Of a DNA stretch of 64,000 bases, positions 47,201 through 55,516 are shown one piece after another. A program made the position numbers and the translations under genes. Every line of letters begins with the position of its first letter. The stretch's first letter is position 1. The stretch covers positions 1 through 64,000 of the forward strand of contig NZ_FOIJ01000010.1 in assembly GCF_900111745.1 (NCBI RefSeq). The letters are read 5' to 3'. Origin of the DNA: Stigmatella erecta. Its GTDB lineage: Bacteria; Myxococcota; Myxococcia; Myxococcales; Myxococcaceae. The notes beneath the pieces are model-generated. The model made no database searches. It was not told the origin of the DNA and was given only the letters and a program-made list of their open reading frames with translations.

Positions 47201-50200
47201 CTGGGCCTCGCGGAAGTACTCCACGGGCTTGTGGCGGAGGTTGAGCACCTGCGCGGCCGCGTAGCGCTGCTCGGAGACGTCGCTGGCGAGCGCCTCGGCG
47301 AGCTTCACCATGCGCCGGGCGCGCTCCTCCTCGGCGGGCCACTCCTTCATGTCCCCGGCCTTCTCTGGCCGGGGCGGCATCAGCGCCTCCACGAGGTGGG
47401 CGAGGAACGCCTCGGGCTCGGCGCGCAGCTCCAGCGCGCGCGCGGCGGCATAGCGCACCTCGGCCCGCGTGCTGGACAGGGCGCTGGTGAGCAGGTCCGG
47501 TGGCTCGCCCCGGCGCGAGGCGCGCAAGTCCCGGGCGAGGATGATGGCGAACACCCGCTCCTGCACGTCCCGGTGGGCATCCTCCAGGCCGTGGAGCATG
47601 CCGCCCTCGCCCGAGGCCCCCAGCGCGGCGAAGGAGAGCAGCGCCCCCAGCCGCACGGGCAGGTGCTCGTGGCGCAGCGTGCCGGTGAGCACGGGCAGGG
47701 CACGCACGTCCCCGAGGCGCGCGAGGCCGTCGGCGGCCCAGGAGCGCACCGCCACCATCGCGTGGCCCAGCGCGTCCAGCAGCGCGCCCTCGTCTCCCCG
47801 GCGGCTGGCGGTGGCGAGGCCCCGGGCGCCCTGCTCCTTCACGTCGTTCTGCTCGTGCTGGAGCAGGGACGTATAGAAGGAGAGGAGCCGGCGCGAGCCC
47901 AGCGTGGCCAGGGCGCTCGCGGCGCGGGCGCGCAGCGGGAAGAGGAACTGGGGCGGGTAGCGTTGCTCCAGATCCTTGCTGGTGATGAGCGAGCGCATGG
48001 GCTCGATGATGTCCTCGGCGCGCCGCTCGGCGAGCAGCTCCGCGGCGCGGACCTGCAAGGGCAGCGACGCCGAGAGGAGCCCCGCGAGCAGCGGCCCGTT
48101 CTCGTCCTTCACGAGCGTGTTCAGCGTCTCCAGGGCCTGGAGGTGGACGGCGGGCGCCTCGTCCTGGATGAGCTTGAGCAGCGGGGAGCGCAGGGGCGCG
48201 GCGGGGGCCTCTCCGGCCTCCTTCGCCGCGAGGGCACGCAGCGGGATGTGGGCGGTGTCGAGCGCGGCGAGGTGAGGCTCGGGCTGGGGCTTGCCCACGC
48301 GCTTCACCCACGCCTCGTAGGCGGCGGTGGCCACGCCCTCGTCCCGGTCCTTCACCGCCTGCTTCAGCCGGTCGAGCGCCCAGGCCTGCTCGCTCTGGTG
48401 CGAGAGCACCTCCACGGCGCGCCGGCGCAGGTCCGGGAAGCGCCCGGCCAGGGCCCGGTCCAGGGCCTTCTGCGGGGCCTTCTCGTTCCAGGCCCAGAGG
48501 GTGCGGAACGCCTCGTCCCGCACCTTGCTGGACTCATCCTCCAGCGCGTTGCCCAGCAGCGTCTCGGCCTCTTCGGCGCGCGTGGCGGTGCCCAGCTCCA
48601 CCAGCCGGGCGAGGCCGCGCACGCGCACGTCCTCGAAGGAGGAGCGCAGCGCGGCCTGCGTGCTGGCCAGGGGCGTCTCCACGTCCAGGGCCACCACGGC
48701 CTCGAAGGCGGTGGCGCGCACGTCCGCGTCCTCGTCGTCGAGCATCCACACGAGCCGCTCGCGGACCCGGGGGTCCTTCAGCACCTGGAGCGCGAAGGCG
48801 GCGAACCGGCGGATGGAGGCCTGGGGCTCGCGGGAGAGCTGGAGCAGGGCCCCCAGCGCGCGCGTGTCCCCGAGGTAGGCGAGCGCCTGCGCCCCGAGTG
48901 CCGCGGTGTCCGGGGTGCGGCAGGCCATGGCGGCCAGCAGCGGCTCCAGGTCCGCCTCGGTGAGGGCCTCGCCCGCCTTGCCCACGCCGGGAAGCCGCGC
49001 CCGGGCCGCCTGGGCCTCGGCGTTGGAGACGGGCTTGGGGTCCGGAGGCTGGGGCGAGGGCGTCTGGGGCAGGCGGGCCAGCCGGCGGCCCAGGTCGAGC
49101 CCCGAGCGGACGAAGTCCGGATCCAGCTTCTCCAGCGCGTGGGCCAGGGCGCGGCGCTCCATCACCCTCAGGAGGAAGGCGTTGTGGCGCACGTCCGCGT
49201 CCATGTCGTCCAGGGCGCGGGCCACCAGGGGCTGGAGCGCGGCGGAGCCGAGCTGCCCGGTCCACGCGGCGCGCAGCAGCACCTCCGTCCGGAGCGCCGG
49301 AGGGCCCCGCTCGAAGGCCATCCGCAGGGGCTCGGGGCTGCCCGCGGGGGAGGCCCCGGTGAGGGCCTCCAGCGCGGCGAGCCCCACGGAGGCGTCCGCG
49401 TCCGCCAGCTTCCCGGCGATGAGGCCGGGCACCAGGGGGGAGGTGCCCGCCAGGGCGGAGAGCCGCCACAGGCCCGCCACGCGCGTGTCCGCGTGGCGCG
49501 AGCCGAGCGCCGCGCGCGGGGCGGCCAGGGGGGACTCCTCCAGGGTGGCGAGGGCCGCCAGCGCGGCGGCGCGCACGGAGGGGGCCTCGTCATCGAGCCG
49601 CTCGCGCAGCTTGGGGCGGGCGCCGGTCCGGCCCTTCGCGGCCAGCTCGGAGGCGGCCAGGGCGCGCACCGAGGCGTCCCGGTCCGAGGCGAGCACCTGG
49701 AGCGCGAAGCTCAGCGCCTCGGGCTCCTCCAGCGCGGCGGCCTCGCGGACGGCGGCCTCGCGGCGGGGGCGGCCCTCGTTCAGGGCCTCGGCGAGCACCT
49801 CGAAGCCGTGGAGGTACTCCTGCTGCTCGTCCGAGGGCGTGCCATCGGGGGCGAGGGTGACGCGGGCCACGTGGCGCGAGTCCCCGCCGGTGAAGACGTG
49901 GCCGAGGGCCGTTTTCGCCTGGCGGGGGTTGGCGGGGGGCGCGAAGGCGAGCGCCTGCAGCGGCTTGCTCCCGAAGTCGAGCGTGCGGGGTTTGCGGCGC
50001 TCGTCCAGGCGCCACACCTTCACCTGCCCGTCGGCCCCGGCGGTCCAGAAGCGGTCCTTGGCCTCCTGGCCGGGCTCGGCTGGGGGCGTGGGCGGGAAGA
50101 GCAGGGCGAGCACGGGCCCAGCGTGGCCGGAGTCCTTGTCGCCGCGCACCTCGAACTCCACGGCGCCGGCGAGGTACCAGATGCGGATGCGGCCATCGTC

Positions 50201-50785
50201 CCCGGCGGACACGAGCCGCCCATCGCGCGGGGTGAAGGCCAGGGCGCGCACGGGGCCCTCGTGGCCGGGCATGTCGCGCTGGGCGCGGGAGGCGAGGGTG
50301 AAGGCGCGGACGACGGCGTCATCGCCCGCGCAGGCGACGGTGGCGTTGCCCGGGGCCACGGCGACGGCGCGCAGGGGCTGGGGGGAGGCTTGCCACGATT
50401 GGAGCGCCTCGCCGGAGCTCAGGGCCCAGGCGCGCAGGGCGCCATCCATGCCCACGGTGTAGAGCCGCTGGCCATTGAGGCCAAAGGCGAGCGCCGTGCA
50501 GCCGCCGGGGTGGGCCGAGGGCAGCTCCCGCTCCAGCGTGCCGTCGCCCAGGGCGCCCACGCGCACGGTGCCGTCCGCGCCGGCGGCGGCCCAGCGTTCC
50601 CCGGCCAGCGCCAGGGCGAGCACCGCGGAGGGCAGCTCCACGCTCCACAGCACCTTGTTGGCGGTGGTGTCGTACGCGGTGAGCTTGCTGGCGGAGGCCG
50701 CGCGAGCGCCCCCGGCGAGGAGCACCCGGCCGTTGGCCGCCAGTGCCCGTACCTTCTCGAAATTGCCGATGGCGAGCTGGGCCAT
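44264..50785 (-). CDS. Giant WD40-HEAT repeat protein
   Basis: A 2173-residue protein from ATG 50785 (MAQLAIGNFEKVRALAANG). Residues 1 to about 330 are WD40 repeats (DGTVRVGAL, DGALRAWAL, DGRIRIWYL, DGQVKVWRL). From about 340 to the end there are several dozen HEAT/PBS-lyase-type repeats of about 30-40 residues (e.g. DEAPSVRAAALAALATL, DADVRATAFEAVVALD, DADARVRSAAAASLARL). No enzymatic motif or signal peptide; it is a scaffold-like cytoplasmic protein. It overlaps the SWIM-WGR gene by 4 nt and reads toward the retron. ATG 50821 is an alternative start. Confidence 0.85.
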   Translation of the reverse strand: MAQLAIGNFEKVRALAANGRVLLAGGARAASASKLTAYDTTANKVLWSVELPSAVLALALAGERWAAAGADGTVRVGALGDGTLERELPSAHPGGCTALAFGLNGQRLYTVGMDGALRAWALSSGEALQSWQASPQPLRAVAVAPGNATVACAGDDAVVRAFTLASRAQRDMPGHEGPVRALAFTPRDGRLVSAGDDGRIRIWYLAGAVEFEVRGDKDSGHAGPVLALLFPPTPPAEPGQEAKDRFWTAGADGQVKVWRLDERRKPRTLDFGSKPLQALAFAPPANPRQAKTALGHVFTGGDSRHVARVTLAPDGTPSDEQQEYLHGFEVLAEALNEGRPRREAAVREAAALEEPEALSFALQVLASDRDASVRALAASELAAKGRTGARPKLRERLDDEAPSVRAAALAALATLEESPLAAPRAALGSRHADTRVAGLWRLSALAGTSPLVPGLIAGKLADADASVGLAALEALTGASPAGSPEPLRMAFERGPPALRTEVLLRAAWTGQLGSAALQPLVARALDDMDADVRHNAFLLRVMERRALAHALEKLDPDFVRSGLDLGRRLARLPQTPSPQPPDPKPVSNAEAQAARARLPGVGKAGEALTEADLEPLLAAMACRTPDTAALGAQALAYLGDTRALGALLQLSREPQASIRRFAAFALQVLKDPRVRERLVWMLDDEDADVRATAFEAVVALDVETPLASTQAALRSSFEDVRVRGLARLVELGTATRAEEAETLLGNALEDESSKVRDEAFRTLWAWNEKAPQKALDRALAGRFPDLRRRAVEVLSHQSEQAWALDRLKQAVKDRDEGVATAAYEAWVKRVGKPQPEPHLAALDTAHIPLRALAAKEAGEAPAAPLRSPLLKLIQDEAPAVHLQALETLNTLVKDENGPLLAGLLSASLPLQVRAAELLAERRAEDIIEPMRSLITSKDLEQRYPPQFLFPLRARAASALATLGSRRLLSFYTSLLQHEQNDVKEQGARGLATASRRGDEGALLDALGHAMVAVRSWAADGLARLGDVRALPVLTGTLRHEHLPVRLGALLSFAALGASGEGGMLHGLEDAHRDVQERVFAIILARDLRASRRGEPPDLLTSALSSTRAEVRYAAARALELRAEPEAFLAHLVEALMPPRPEKAGDMKEWPAEEERARRMVKLAEALASDVSEQRYAAAQVLNLRHKPVEYFREAQKVAQLHSLDAPWKPETAPRPGPATDKPAKHWLRRLFSNGTVAGKEPAALASAERQHLRRLAFGAYVGLLRQVSSEGDEGHRVRRDAVDRVVKLTQEGVAGQPAAVAALLRALEDPHQLVRKAALAGLQELYPAGSEEPLALALASLAQDVARAALDALATRGETARPRITAALNSPLPEVRRYAFELLERLSPPGSLEPLLAALSSEHADLRVGVIERLAGANDARVTEALGRAMASEHEDLRMRAAELLAWRKDDRAVEVLSTFLRSENAGAAARALTALTRLATPAAVAALAGRLRAAPGPDERTALVKALGRTLLPEAVEVLAQQVLDDEAPSVRLACLTAALEVADRNVKPNAQGTRDMNLRDMALAVRFLRAAARSADVAVRQAVPRELVPGAGVGQDALLLSLFPDRDVAVRREAVAHYSARVVHQGAKVEPIEEVLRAGARELMLPAAEAVAAKGLPSALRPLLLYARAGEPGERERALLALGSLGDARALAELETVAGGGTPEAPAEPTMVVAAVEGLGRLAAKLPEGEDRKRIEEKVEAAALEAGSLEQQQAGVRGLRFIGGERSRAKLEALLTDDTTGLPVRLTAATELGTLGAPEAESTLAQVLEAPEPPLRLEARKALDVLFPKDRVRVEFLAVTSRFPDISQPAATYLADEAEPAQLVPHLATLRNEALRQRIRRGIARRGGLPVPALATLLAHAEPQAREEAAQVIGTWTGEPRAPLPPATLATLHEALAAAERRTATEWAAAPSGKRPPLASAWQRLLWAGARLGTATLATGAHAVLKGGEAAAPAEVRQEAARALGVLGTAEGAPAKERASAAEALRTALTDADARVRSAAAASLARLAPERTDWALAVKPFDPVAVGPLAAGLRAPEPLSTSEGRRAALPALLAAHQWEPLRPLATGSGTAQVKQDALAALGRMGDEAATELLKGLAFDKAQPEALRKAAWRAHQRARRALARTRKEGAPS

Positions 50786-51191
50786 GTCGCTCTGAGACCT
50801 TCCGGATCCGGCATGGGGCACTCAGGACGCAGCACCCCGGGTGGCCCATGGCGCACGGTGGCGAGCCATGGAGCTGTGGGTCTAGCACATTCTTCCCGGG
50901 CAACGGGGGGCCAAGAAGCGGCGCCGCTGGGAGCGGCTCCCTCCAACGTGATGGCCGTTGATGGGCGGACCTTGAGCGCGTGTCTTCGTGCGGCCATATC
51001 TGGCCGGAATCCTTGGGTTTAGGAGAAGCGCCAGAGTGGCATGCATCCGTGCGGAGCACCGTGGTGCCCTTCTCCTCGTCGGTGCAGAGCGTCGAAGAGC
51101 AGGCCGAGCAGACCCCCGCGGATCCACGCACTGCCCCGCGGTTCAGTGAATTCGCTCACAGCTCCCGTGGGGCCACTCCGGCCTGTGGCAC
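50786..51191. other. Intergenic stretch between divergent genes
   Basis: About 400 bp between the WD40-HEAT gene (minus) and the RsbW/STAS chimera (plus). It must contain the promoter of the HEAT-SWIM pair. Short frames on both strands show no family features; I see no convincing sigma-70 boxes or repeats. Confidence 0.4.
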
Positions 51192-51269
51192 ATGGGGCCG
51201 TCTAAAGGATTTCTGATATTCACACGAGGCATCGCCGCTGCCGGGACGTTCGTTCTGGCGCTCCCGCGC

Positions 51270-51632
51270 ATGGGGCTGAAAGATGCGCCCATCAAACGAA
51301 CACTCACCCACCGCTTGGAGGGCTTGACCTTTGCCCAAAGCGCAGCGGAGCGCCTCTGCGAGAGCGTAGGCGCGGGCGGTGACGCGTTCCATGTTGGGCT
51401 GGCCGTGCGCGAGGCGGCCGTCAACGCCCTCCAGCACGGCAACCGGTTCGATATCGATTCCTCGGGAATTGGCGAGCTGGTCAGTTCCTATACCCGCGTC
51501 ACATCGCGGGGCGGGAAGCTCAAGCTGATCAACCTGCCTCCCAGGGTTCAAGACGTCCTCACCATCACCCAGCTCATCACGGTGTTCGAGGTGTACGACA
51601 CCGAGGCTGATGCGCTGGCGAGCTTCTCCTGA
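51270..51632 (+). pseudogene. Chimeric RsbW-like/STAS ORF (deletion fusion)
   Basis: A 120-residue frame (ATG 51270; ATG 51192 is possible). Residues up to about 60 match the N-box helix of an RsbW-type anti-sigma kinase ([20 protein letters not shown]). Directly after, [18 protein letters not shown]...[10 protein letters not shown]...[11 protein letters not shown] matches the C-terminal two thirds of a SpoIIAA-type STAS anti-anti-sigma factor, including the DSSG phosphorylation-site serine. The ATP-lid motifs (DxGxGF, GxGL) of the kinase and the first strands of STAS are missing. The simplest reading is an in-frame deletion joining two neighbouring regulatory genes, leaving a non-functional or altered product. 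Confidence 0.65.
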
Positions 51633-51708
51633 CGGCTTGAGAAAGGGTGCTTCCACGCTACCGTCTGGCTCACCTCCGCGAGCCAGGCGGTATTCGTCTG
51701 GGGGTGCG

Positions 51709-53193
51709 TCAGTAATAGAAGTCCATGGCGTTGATGTCGTAATCGATCGAACCCATGTCGAAGAAGAAGCTCTCGTTGGCTGTCCCAACGAAGTTGATGG
51801 ACTCGAACGCCGCCGTATTGGCCGCAATCTTCAAGTCATGGTTGACGTGAATGTCTGCGATGCGGACAAAGTCCGCCAGGTTCGGGACGAGCGTTTGATT
51901 GCCGAACATGCCTGTTGTGTTGACGAGGACGATCGGCGTTTGTCCATTGGGCGTGATGGTATACATCCACGATTGTCCAGGAGGTGGATTGGCCGCCATC
52001 CACTCCGCGATCGTTTTGATTGCGAAATCGTAAGTCAGCTTCTGCCACTGCTCGAACGAGATTTGCCGGTTGAGATACTGGGTCACAAGTGGCGAATTGA
52101 AGCGAGTGATCGCACTGAAACACGCGACCGCACCGTTCGCGAGCGTTTTCGAGTAAGCCTTGTCTCTCGTACGCCCGAGCAGCGCCATCATGAATGAGTA
52201 AGTCGAACCTAGAATTTGCTGGTTCGTGCTGTCGATTCCGGTGAATCCCCTCTTCCAGTGATCGGAGTACGGCTTGTTGAATGGGGTCGACAACGAATAT
52301 CGGAGCTGCACCTCGACCAATTGCGGTACGCTGAGCGTGTGTGCAATCTCGATGCGCATATCCTCGAAGGTCATCGAGCCACTATTCAGCCGCCCGCGCC
52401 AGTACGAGATTTCGCCTGCGTCCGGTGATCTCCAGAACATCTTTTGGTAAGCGGCGTTGATCGCCGTATCCTGGTTCAGCGGATGGTTCGGATAGCTGGA
52501 CCGGATCGCGTTCATGATGTCCTGGTAGATCAGTCCTCCGCCCTGCAACCCGTTTCTCCAACCCTCTCGCTCGTGAGAAAAGGGTTCCCGGCCAAAGCCG
52601 TCGAAGTACGCGGCTGTGATGGCGATGTCTTGATTCTCTAGGTGATTGGGAAAGCTGGACCGGATCGCATTGATGATGTCGGTGTAAATCAAGGTTCCAC
52701 CCTGGAGGCCATTCATCCAACCGGCCACTTCCCCTTCAAACGGCGACCGCCCAAATCCCTGCTTGTATGCAGCGTAAATCGCGAATTCTTGAGCGCTGGG
52801 GTGATTCGGGAATGAGCCTTTGATGGCGTTGATGATGTCGTTGTAAATCAAGCCGCCGCCTTGAAGACCATTGCGCCAATTGACTCTTTCCCACGGCTCG
52901 GGAGCACGTCCAAAGCCGCGAGCGTAAGCGTTGGAGATCGCCACGTCTTGATTGTGCTGGTGATTCGGGAACGAAGCCTTGATCGCAGCGATGATCGTGT
53001 CGTAATTCGCAGACCCGTCCGCGATGCGGCCACCCCAGTAATTGAGCTCGCCTTGATCTGGAGTTCTGCCAAAACCATTCTCGTAAGCACTCAGGACAGT
53101 GCTCGCTGGGTCTGCGCTGGCGGCCAACGGAGCCATGAACGTCATGGCTGCTGCAAATAAATGAAAAAGACGCGAGTGAATCCGGGCGGTCAT
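51709..53193 (-). CDS. Secreted repeat protein, DUF4214-like, lower GC
   Basis: A 494-residue exported protein from ATG 53193 with a signal peptide ending ASADPAS. Residues about 30-275 hold five tandem repeats of about 48 residues with consensus AAYxxGFGRxPxxxExxxWxNGLQGGxLIYxDIINAIxxSFPNH, resembling the DUF4214 unit of S-layer-associated proteins. The C-terminal 220 residues are unassigned. Codon use (AT-ending codons, clearly lower GC than neighbours) suggests acquisition from another lineage. It stands alone, between the chimeric STAS ORF and a dispersed repeat. Confidence 0.75.
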   Translation of the reverse strand: MTARIHSRLFHLFAAAMTFMAPLAASADPASTVLSAYENGFGRTPDQGELNYWGGRIADGSANYDTIIAAIKASFPNHQHNQDVAISNAYARGFGRAPEPWERVNWRNGLQGGGLIYNDIINAIKGSFPNHPSAQEFAIYAAYKQGFGRSPFEGEVAGWMNGLQGGTLIYTDIINAIRSSFPNHLENQDIAITAAYFDGFGREPFSHEREGWRNGLQGGGLIYQDIMNAIRSSYPNHPLNQDTAINAAYQKMFWRSPDAGEISYWRGRLNSGSMTFEDMRIEIAHTLSVPQLVEVQLRYSLSTPFNKPYSDHWKRGFTGIDSTNQQILGSTYSFMMALLGRTRDKAYSKTLANGAVACFSAITRFNSPLVTQYLNRQISFEQWQKLTYDFAIKTIAEWMAANPPPGQSWMYTITPNGQTPIVLVNTTGMFGNQTLVPNLADFVRIADIHVNHDLKIAANTAAFESINFVGTANESFFFDMGSIDYDINAMDFYY

Positions 53194-53408
53194 GCTGGCC
53201 TTTCGTTGCTTCTCGAATGGAGATGAAGTTTGAAGTTGAAGGATAGGACGGAGAAGAGTCTGGGAGTAAAATTACAGCATGGGTGTAGAGGGGTGGCTCG
53301 CGGGCTGTTCGCTGGGCCAGAGGCCTGGGCCTGCCCACGGCAGGTGCGAGGCTGGCCCCAGCGCAGGGGCCACCCCAGAACTCTGGGTTTTGAGTCAGCA
53401 GCAGCAGG
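53194..53408. other. Non-coding region before dispersed repeat A
   Basis: About 215 bp upstream of the repeat protein gene (minus strand). It should hold that gene's promoter. No RNA gene or coding remnant recognised. Confidence 0.35.
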
Positions 53409-53503
53409 GGCCCGTCGCCTGCCGCCTCTTCCTGGGAGGGCGGCCTGAGTAGGCGTGTTGCCTCCAGGACTCCGGGGTGGGCACACCGACGTGGCACTCG
53501 GCC
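53409..53503. repeat. Dispersed repeat A, copy 1
   Basis: About 95 bp sharing roughly 85% identity with 61211-61306 in the same orientation. Blocks such as GCCCGTCGCCTGCCGCCTC, GGGAGGGCGGC and GTGGCACTCG are conserved. On the minus strand both copies encode a similar peptide (PRRCAHP..LE.TRLL.PPS..EAAGDGP), suggesting a decayed coding segment or a mobile repeat. It lies about 170 bp upstream of the SitA-like gene. Confidence 0.75.
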
Positions 53504-53676
53504 CTCCAGCACTCGTCAGCAGCCCTCCTTTGCCTCTTTGTTCTCGCCCGTTCCCTTCAACACTGCCCCTCTCCTTCTTATGCGCGACTGGCGTGTGGTC
53601 ATCGCAGGAGGCGCATCACCTGGCGTCCCTGTAATCTCGGCTCGTGCTCCAGAGGGCGGGGGCCAGGAGGCGCCAC

Positions 53677-55017
53677 ATGCGACGATGGACGATTCTGCCG
53701 CTGGTCGCGTTCATCGTGGGGTGTGGTGGCGGCACGGCGAAGTTCGTCCGCTTGGAGACAGGGCAGGGCGAGCCCATCGTCCACGTCCTGCGCCGCGATG
53801 GGAAGCCGGTGGAGGTGAGCGACAAGGAGTTCAAGCAGGCCGTGGCGGAACACATTCCCTCCGTTCCTCCAGTGGATCGACCCCTGGAGCACGCTCGGCA
53901 GTGGTTCGGAGTCTCTGCGCGAAGTGGCTGGTTCCGGTACGAGGGCAGGAGCCAGCGTCTCATGGCCTCGGAGCCGGGGAGCCATGAGAATCTTCGCCTG
54001 TTGCCAGCCGATGAGGAACTGAAGCGCCGTTACCTGCTGTGGTGCGAGCGGACGTGGGGACCTGGGGATTGCCTGCGCCTGCTGGTGGACAGGCCCTTTC
54101 TCGATGGGGATGGCAAGTACGCACTGGCCATGGCGATCGCCCATGGCAAGGTGCTGGGAGCCATGAAGGAAGAACTCGGCCAACTGGTGAGCCCCCAGGC
54201 GGTGGTGGCCACAGTCGTCGGTGGCCTGACCCTGTATGCCGTCTTGCTGGCGTTGCCTGAGCCGGTCACCAAGGGGGTGGCGGCGCTGCTGACGCTGGGG
54301 GCCATGGCGTACCTGGGCTGGGACACGGTGTGGCGGCTGATCGATGGGTGGCTGGTGTTGATGAAGGAGGTGGATCGGGCCACCACCTTCGACGGCATCT
54401 ACGTCTCCGGAGAGAAGTTCGGGGGGGTGATGGGGGCGAAGGCGGCACGAGCCTTTGTCATGCTGGCGACGGTGGCCATGGGGAACACGGTGGCGGGGAT
54501 GGCGGCGGCGCTGCCCCAGTTGCCGGGGGCTGGGCAGGCCGCAGTGGTGGCCGAGACACAACTGAGCATCCGTTTCGCGGCCCCTGCGCTGGCTCAGGTG
54601 GAATCAGTCGCCCTCAGTGCCGAGGGAGTCACCATCGCGCTTGCCCCCCCTGCAGTCGCCATGACAGCGCGGGACACAGGCGGTGCTGGTGGGACATCCA
54701 AGGCTGGGTTCAGGGCCTTCAAATCCATGGGGGGATTCAAGAGCGCGCTGGGTTCTGCTGGCGAGGGCAAGAACTGGCACCACATTGTCGAGCAGACACG
54801 GAGTAACGTCGAACGGTTCGGTCCTGAGGCCCTGCACAACACCGAAAACGTGATTGCGGTTGAGGCTGACGTCCACATGAAGATCAGTGCGTATTACTCC
54901 TCGAAGCAGAAGTTCACGGGTGGCATGGTCGTGCGTGAATGGCTGCGCACGAAATCATACGCGGAGCAAAGGGAGTTTGGACTGCAGACCCTGCGGCAAT
55001 TCGGAGTCATTCCATGA
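53677..55017 (+). CDS. sitA: SitA-family polymorphic toxin lipoprotein
   Basis: A 446-residue lipoprotein from ATG 53677 with AGGAGG upstream. Signal peptide and lipobox VAFIVGC. The long N-terminal and middle part (LETGQGEPIVHVLRRDGKPVEVSD, LLPADEELKRRYLLWCERT, two hydrophobic helices near 185-225) matches the myxobacterial SitA5-like carrier, which is passed between kin cells by TraA/B outer-membrane exchange. The C-terminal 90 residues form a histidine-rich nuclease-like toxin domain (NWHHIVEQTRSNVERFG..ALHNTENVI, VHMKIS.YYSSK). Its TGA overlaps the ATG of a DUF2019 gene, the expected immunity partner. Confidence 0.8.
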   Translation: MRRWTILPLVAFIVGCGGGTAKFVRLETGQGEPIVHVLRRDGKPVEVSDKEFKQAVAEHIPSVPPVDRPLEHARQWFGVSARSGWFRYEGRSQRLMASEPGSHENLRLLPADEELKRRYLLWCERTWGPGDCLRLLVDRPFLDGDGKYALAMAIAHGKVLGAMKEELGQLVSPQAVVATVVGGLTLYAVLLALPEPVTKGVAALLTLGAMAYLGWDTVWRLIDGWLVLMKEVDRATTFDGIYVSGEKFGGVMGAKAARAFVMLATVAMGNTVAGMAAALPQLPGAGQAAVVAETQLSIRFAAPALAQVESVALSAEGVTIALAPPAVAMTARDTGGAGGTSKAGFRAFKSMGGFKSALGSAGEGKNWHHIVEQTRSNVERFGPEALHNTENVIAVEADVHMKISAYYSSKQKFTGGMVVREWLRTKSYAEQREFGLQTLRQFGVIP

Positions 55018-55385
55018 AGGCAGCGCAGGTGCAGGGGCTCACCGTGGACCAACTCGTGGAGAAGTACCGGGAGCTATCTGCAAGGCACGGGCGTGCAATC
55101 GAGGCGGGCAATCACAAGGCTGCCAATCGAGACTTCGGCGTGATTGTGGCAATCAACAAGGAACTCCGGTCACGCGGAATCGAAGCACACCGGGAGTTAT
55201 TCAAGCTGCTGAATGATCCTGAGCCAGGCACTCGCTGCTGGGCTGCTACGGATGTGCTTGAGTTTGCGCCACGAGAGGGTGAGCAGGTTCTTGCCGAACT
55301 TGCAAAGGTGCCGAGGAGCCTGGTGGGGCTCACTGCGGAGATGACACTGCGCCAATGGAAGGCTGGGGAGTACAAGCCTGGGTGA
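55014..55385 (+). CDS. DUF2019 protein, probable SitI immunity protein
   Basis: A 123-residue cytoplasmic protein starting at ATG 55014 inside the SitA-like stop (ATGA overlap). It fits DUF2019: TVDQLVEKYRELSARHGRAIEAGNHKAANRDF, a helical HEAT-like part with LLNDPEPGTRCWAATDVLEFAPREGEQVL and the end MTLRQWKAGEY. DUF2019 proteins are frequent immunity partners of polymorphic toxins. Tight coupling to the toxin gene supports this role; binding has not been shown here. Confidence 0.8.
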   Translation: MKAAQVQGLTVDQLVEKYRELSARHGRAIEAGNHKAANRDFGVIVAINKELRSRGIEAHRELFKLLNDPEPGTRCWAATDVLEFAPREGEQVLAELAKVPRSLVGLTAEMTLRQWKAGEYKPG

Positions 55386-55516
55386 TGCCCTACGACGGTG
55401 CCGGTGGGGACGGACCTGTCCCTGGCGCCGTGCTAGTTTACGGTTCCGGCCCGCGCGGCCGGGACGTGCGCTTGGGGCCCAATGCGCTATTCAAGGACCT
55501 CGCCGAGGAGGACTCG

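Noticed and set aside
44834-51022. A 2062-codon open frame on the plus strand
   Set aside because: It is a GC-driven mirror of the WD40-HEAT gene: low-complexity Gly/Arg/His-rich translation without any motif, while the minus strand has clear WD40 and HEAT repeats.
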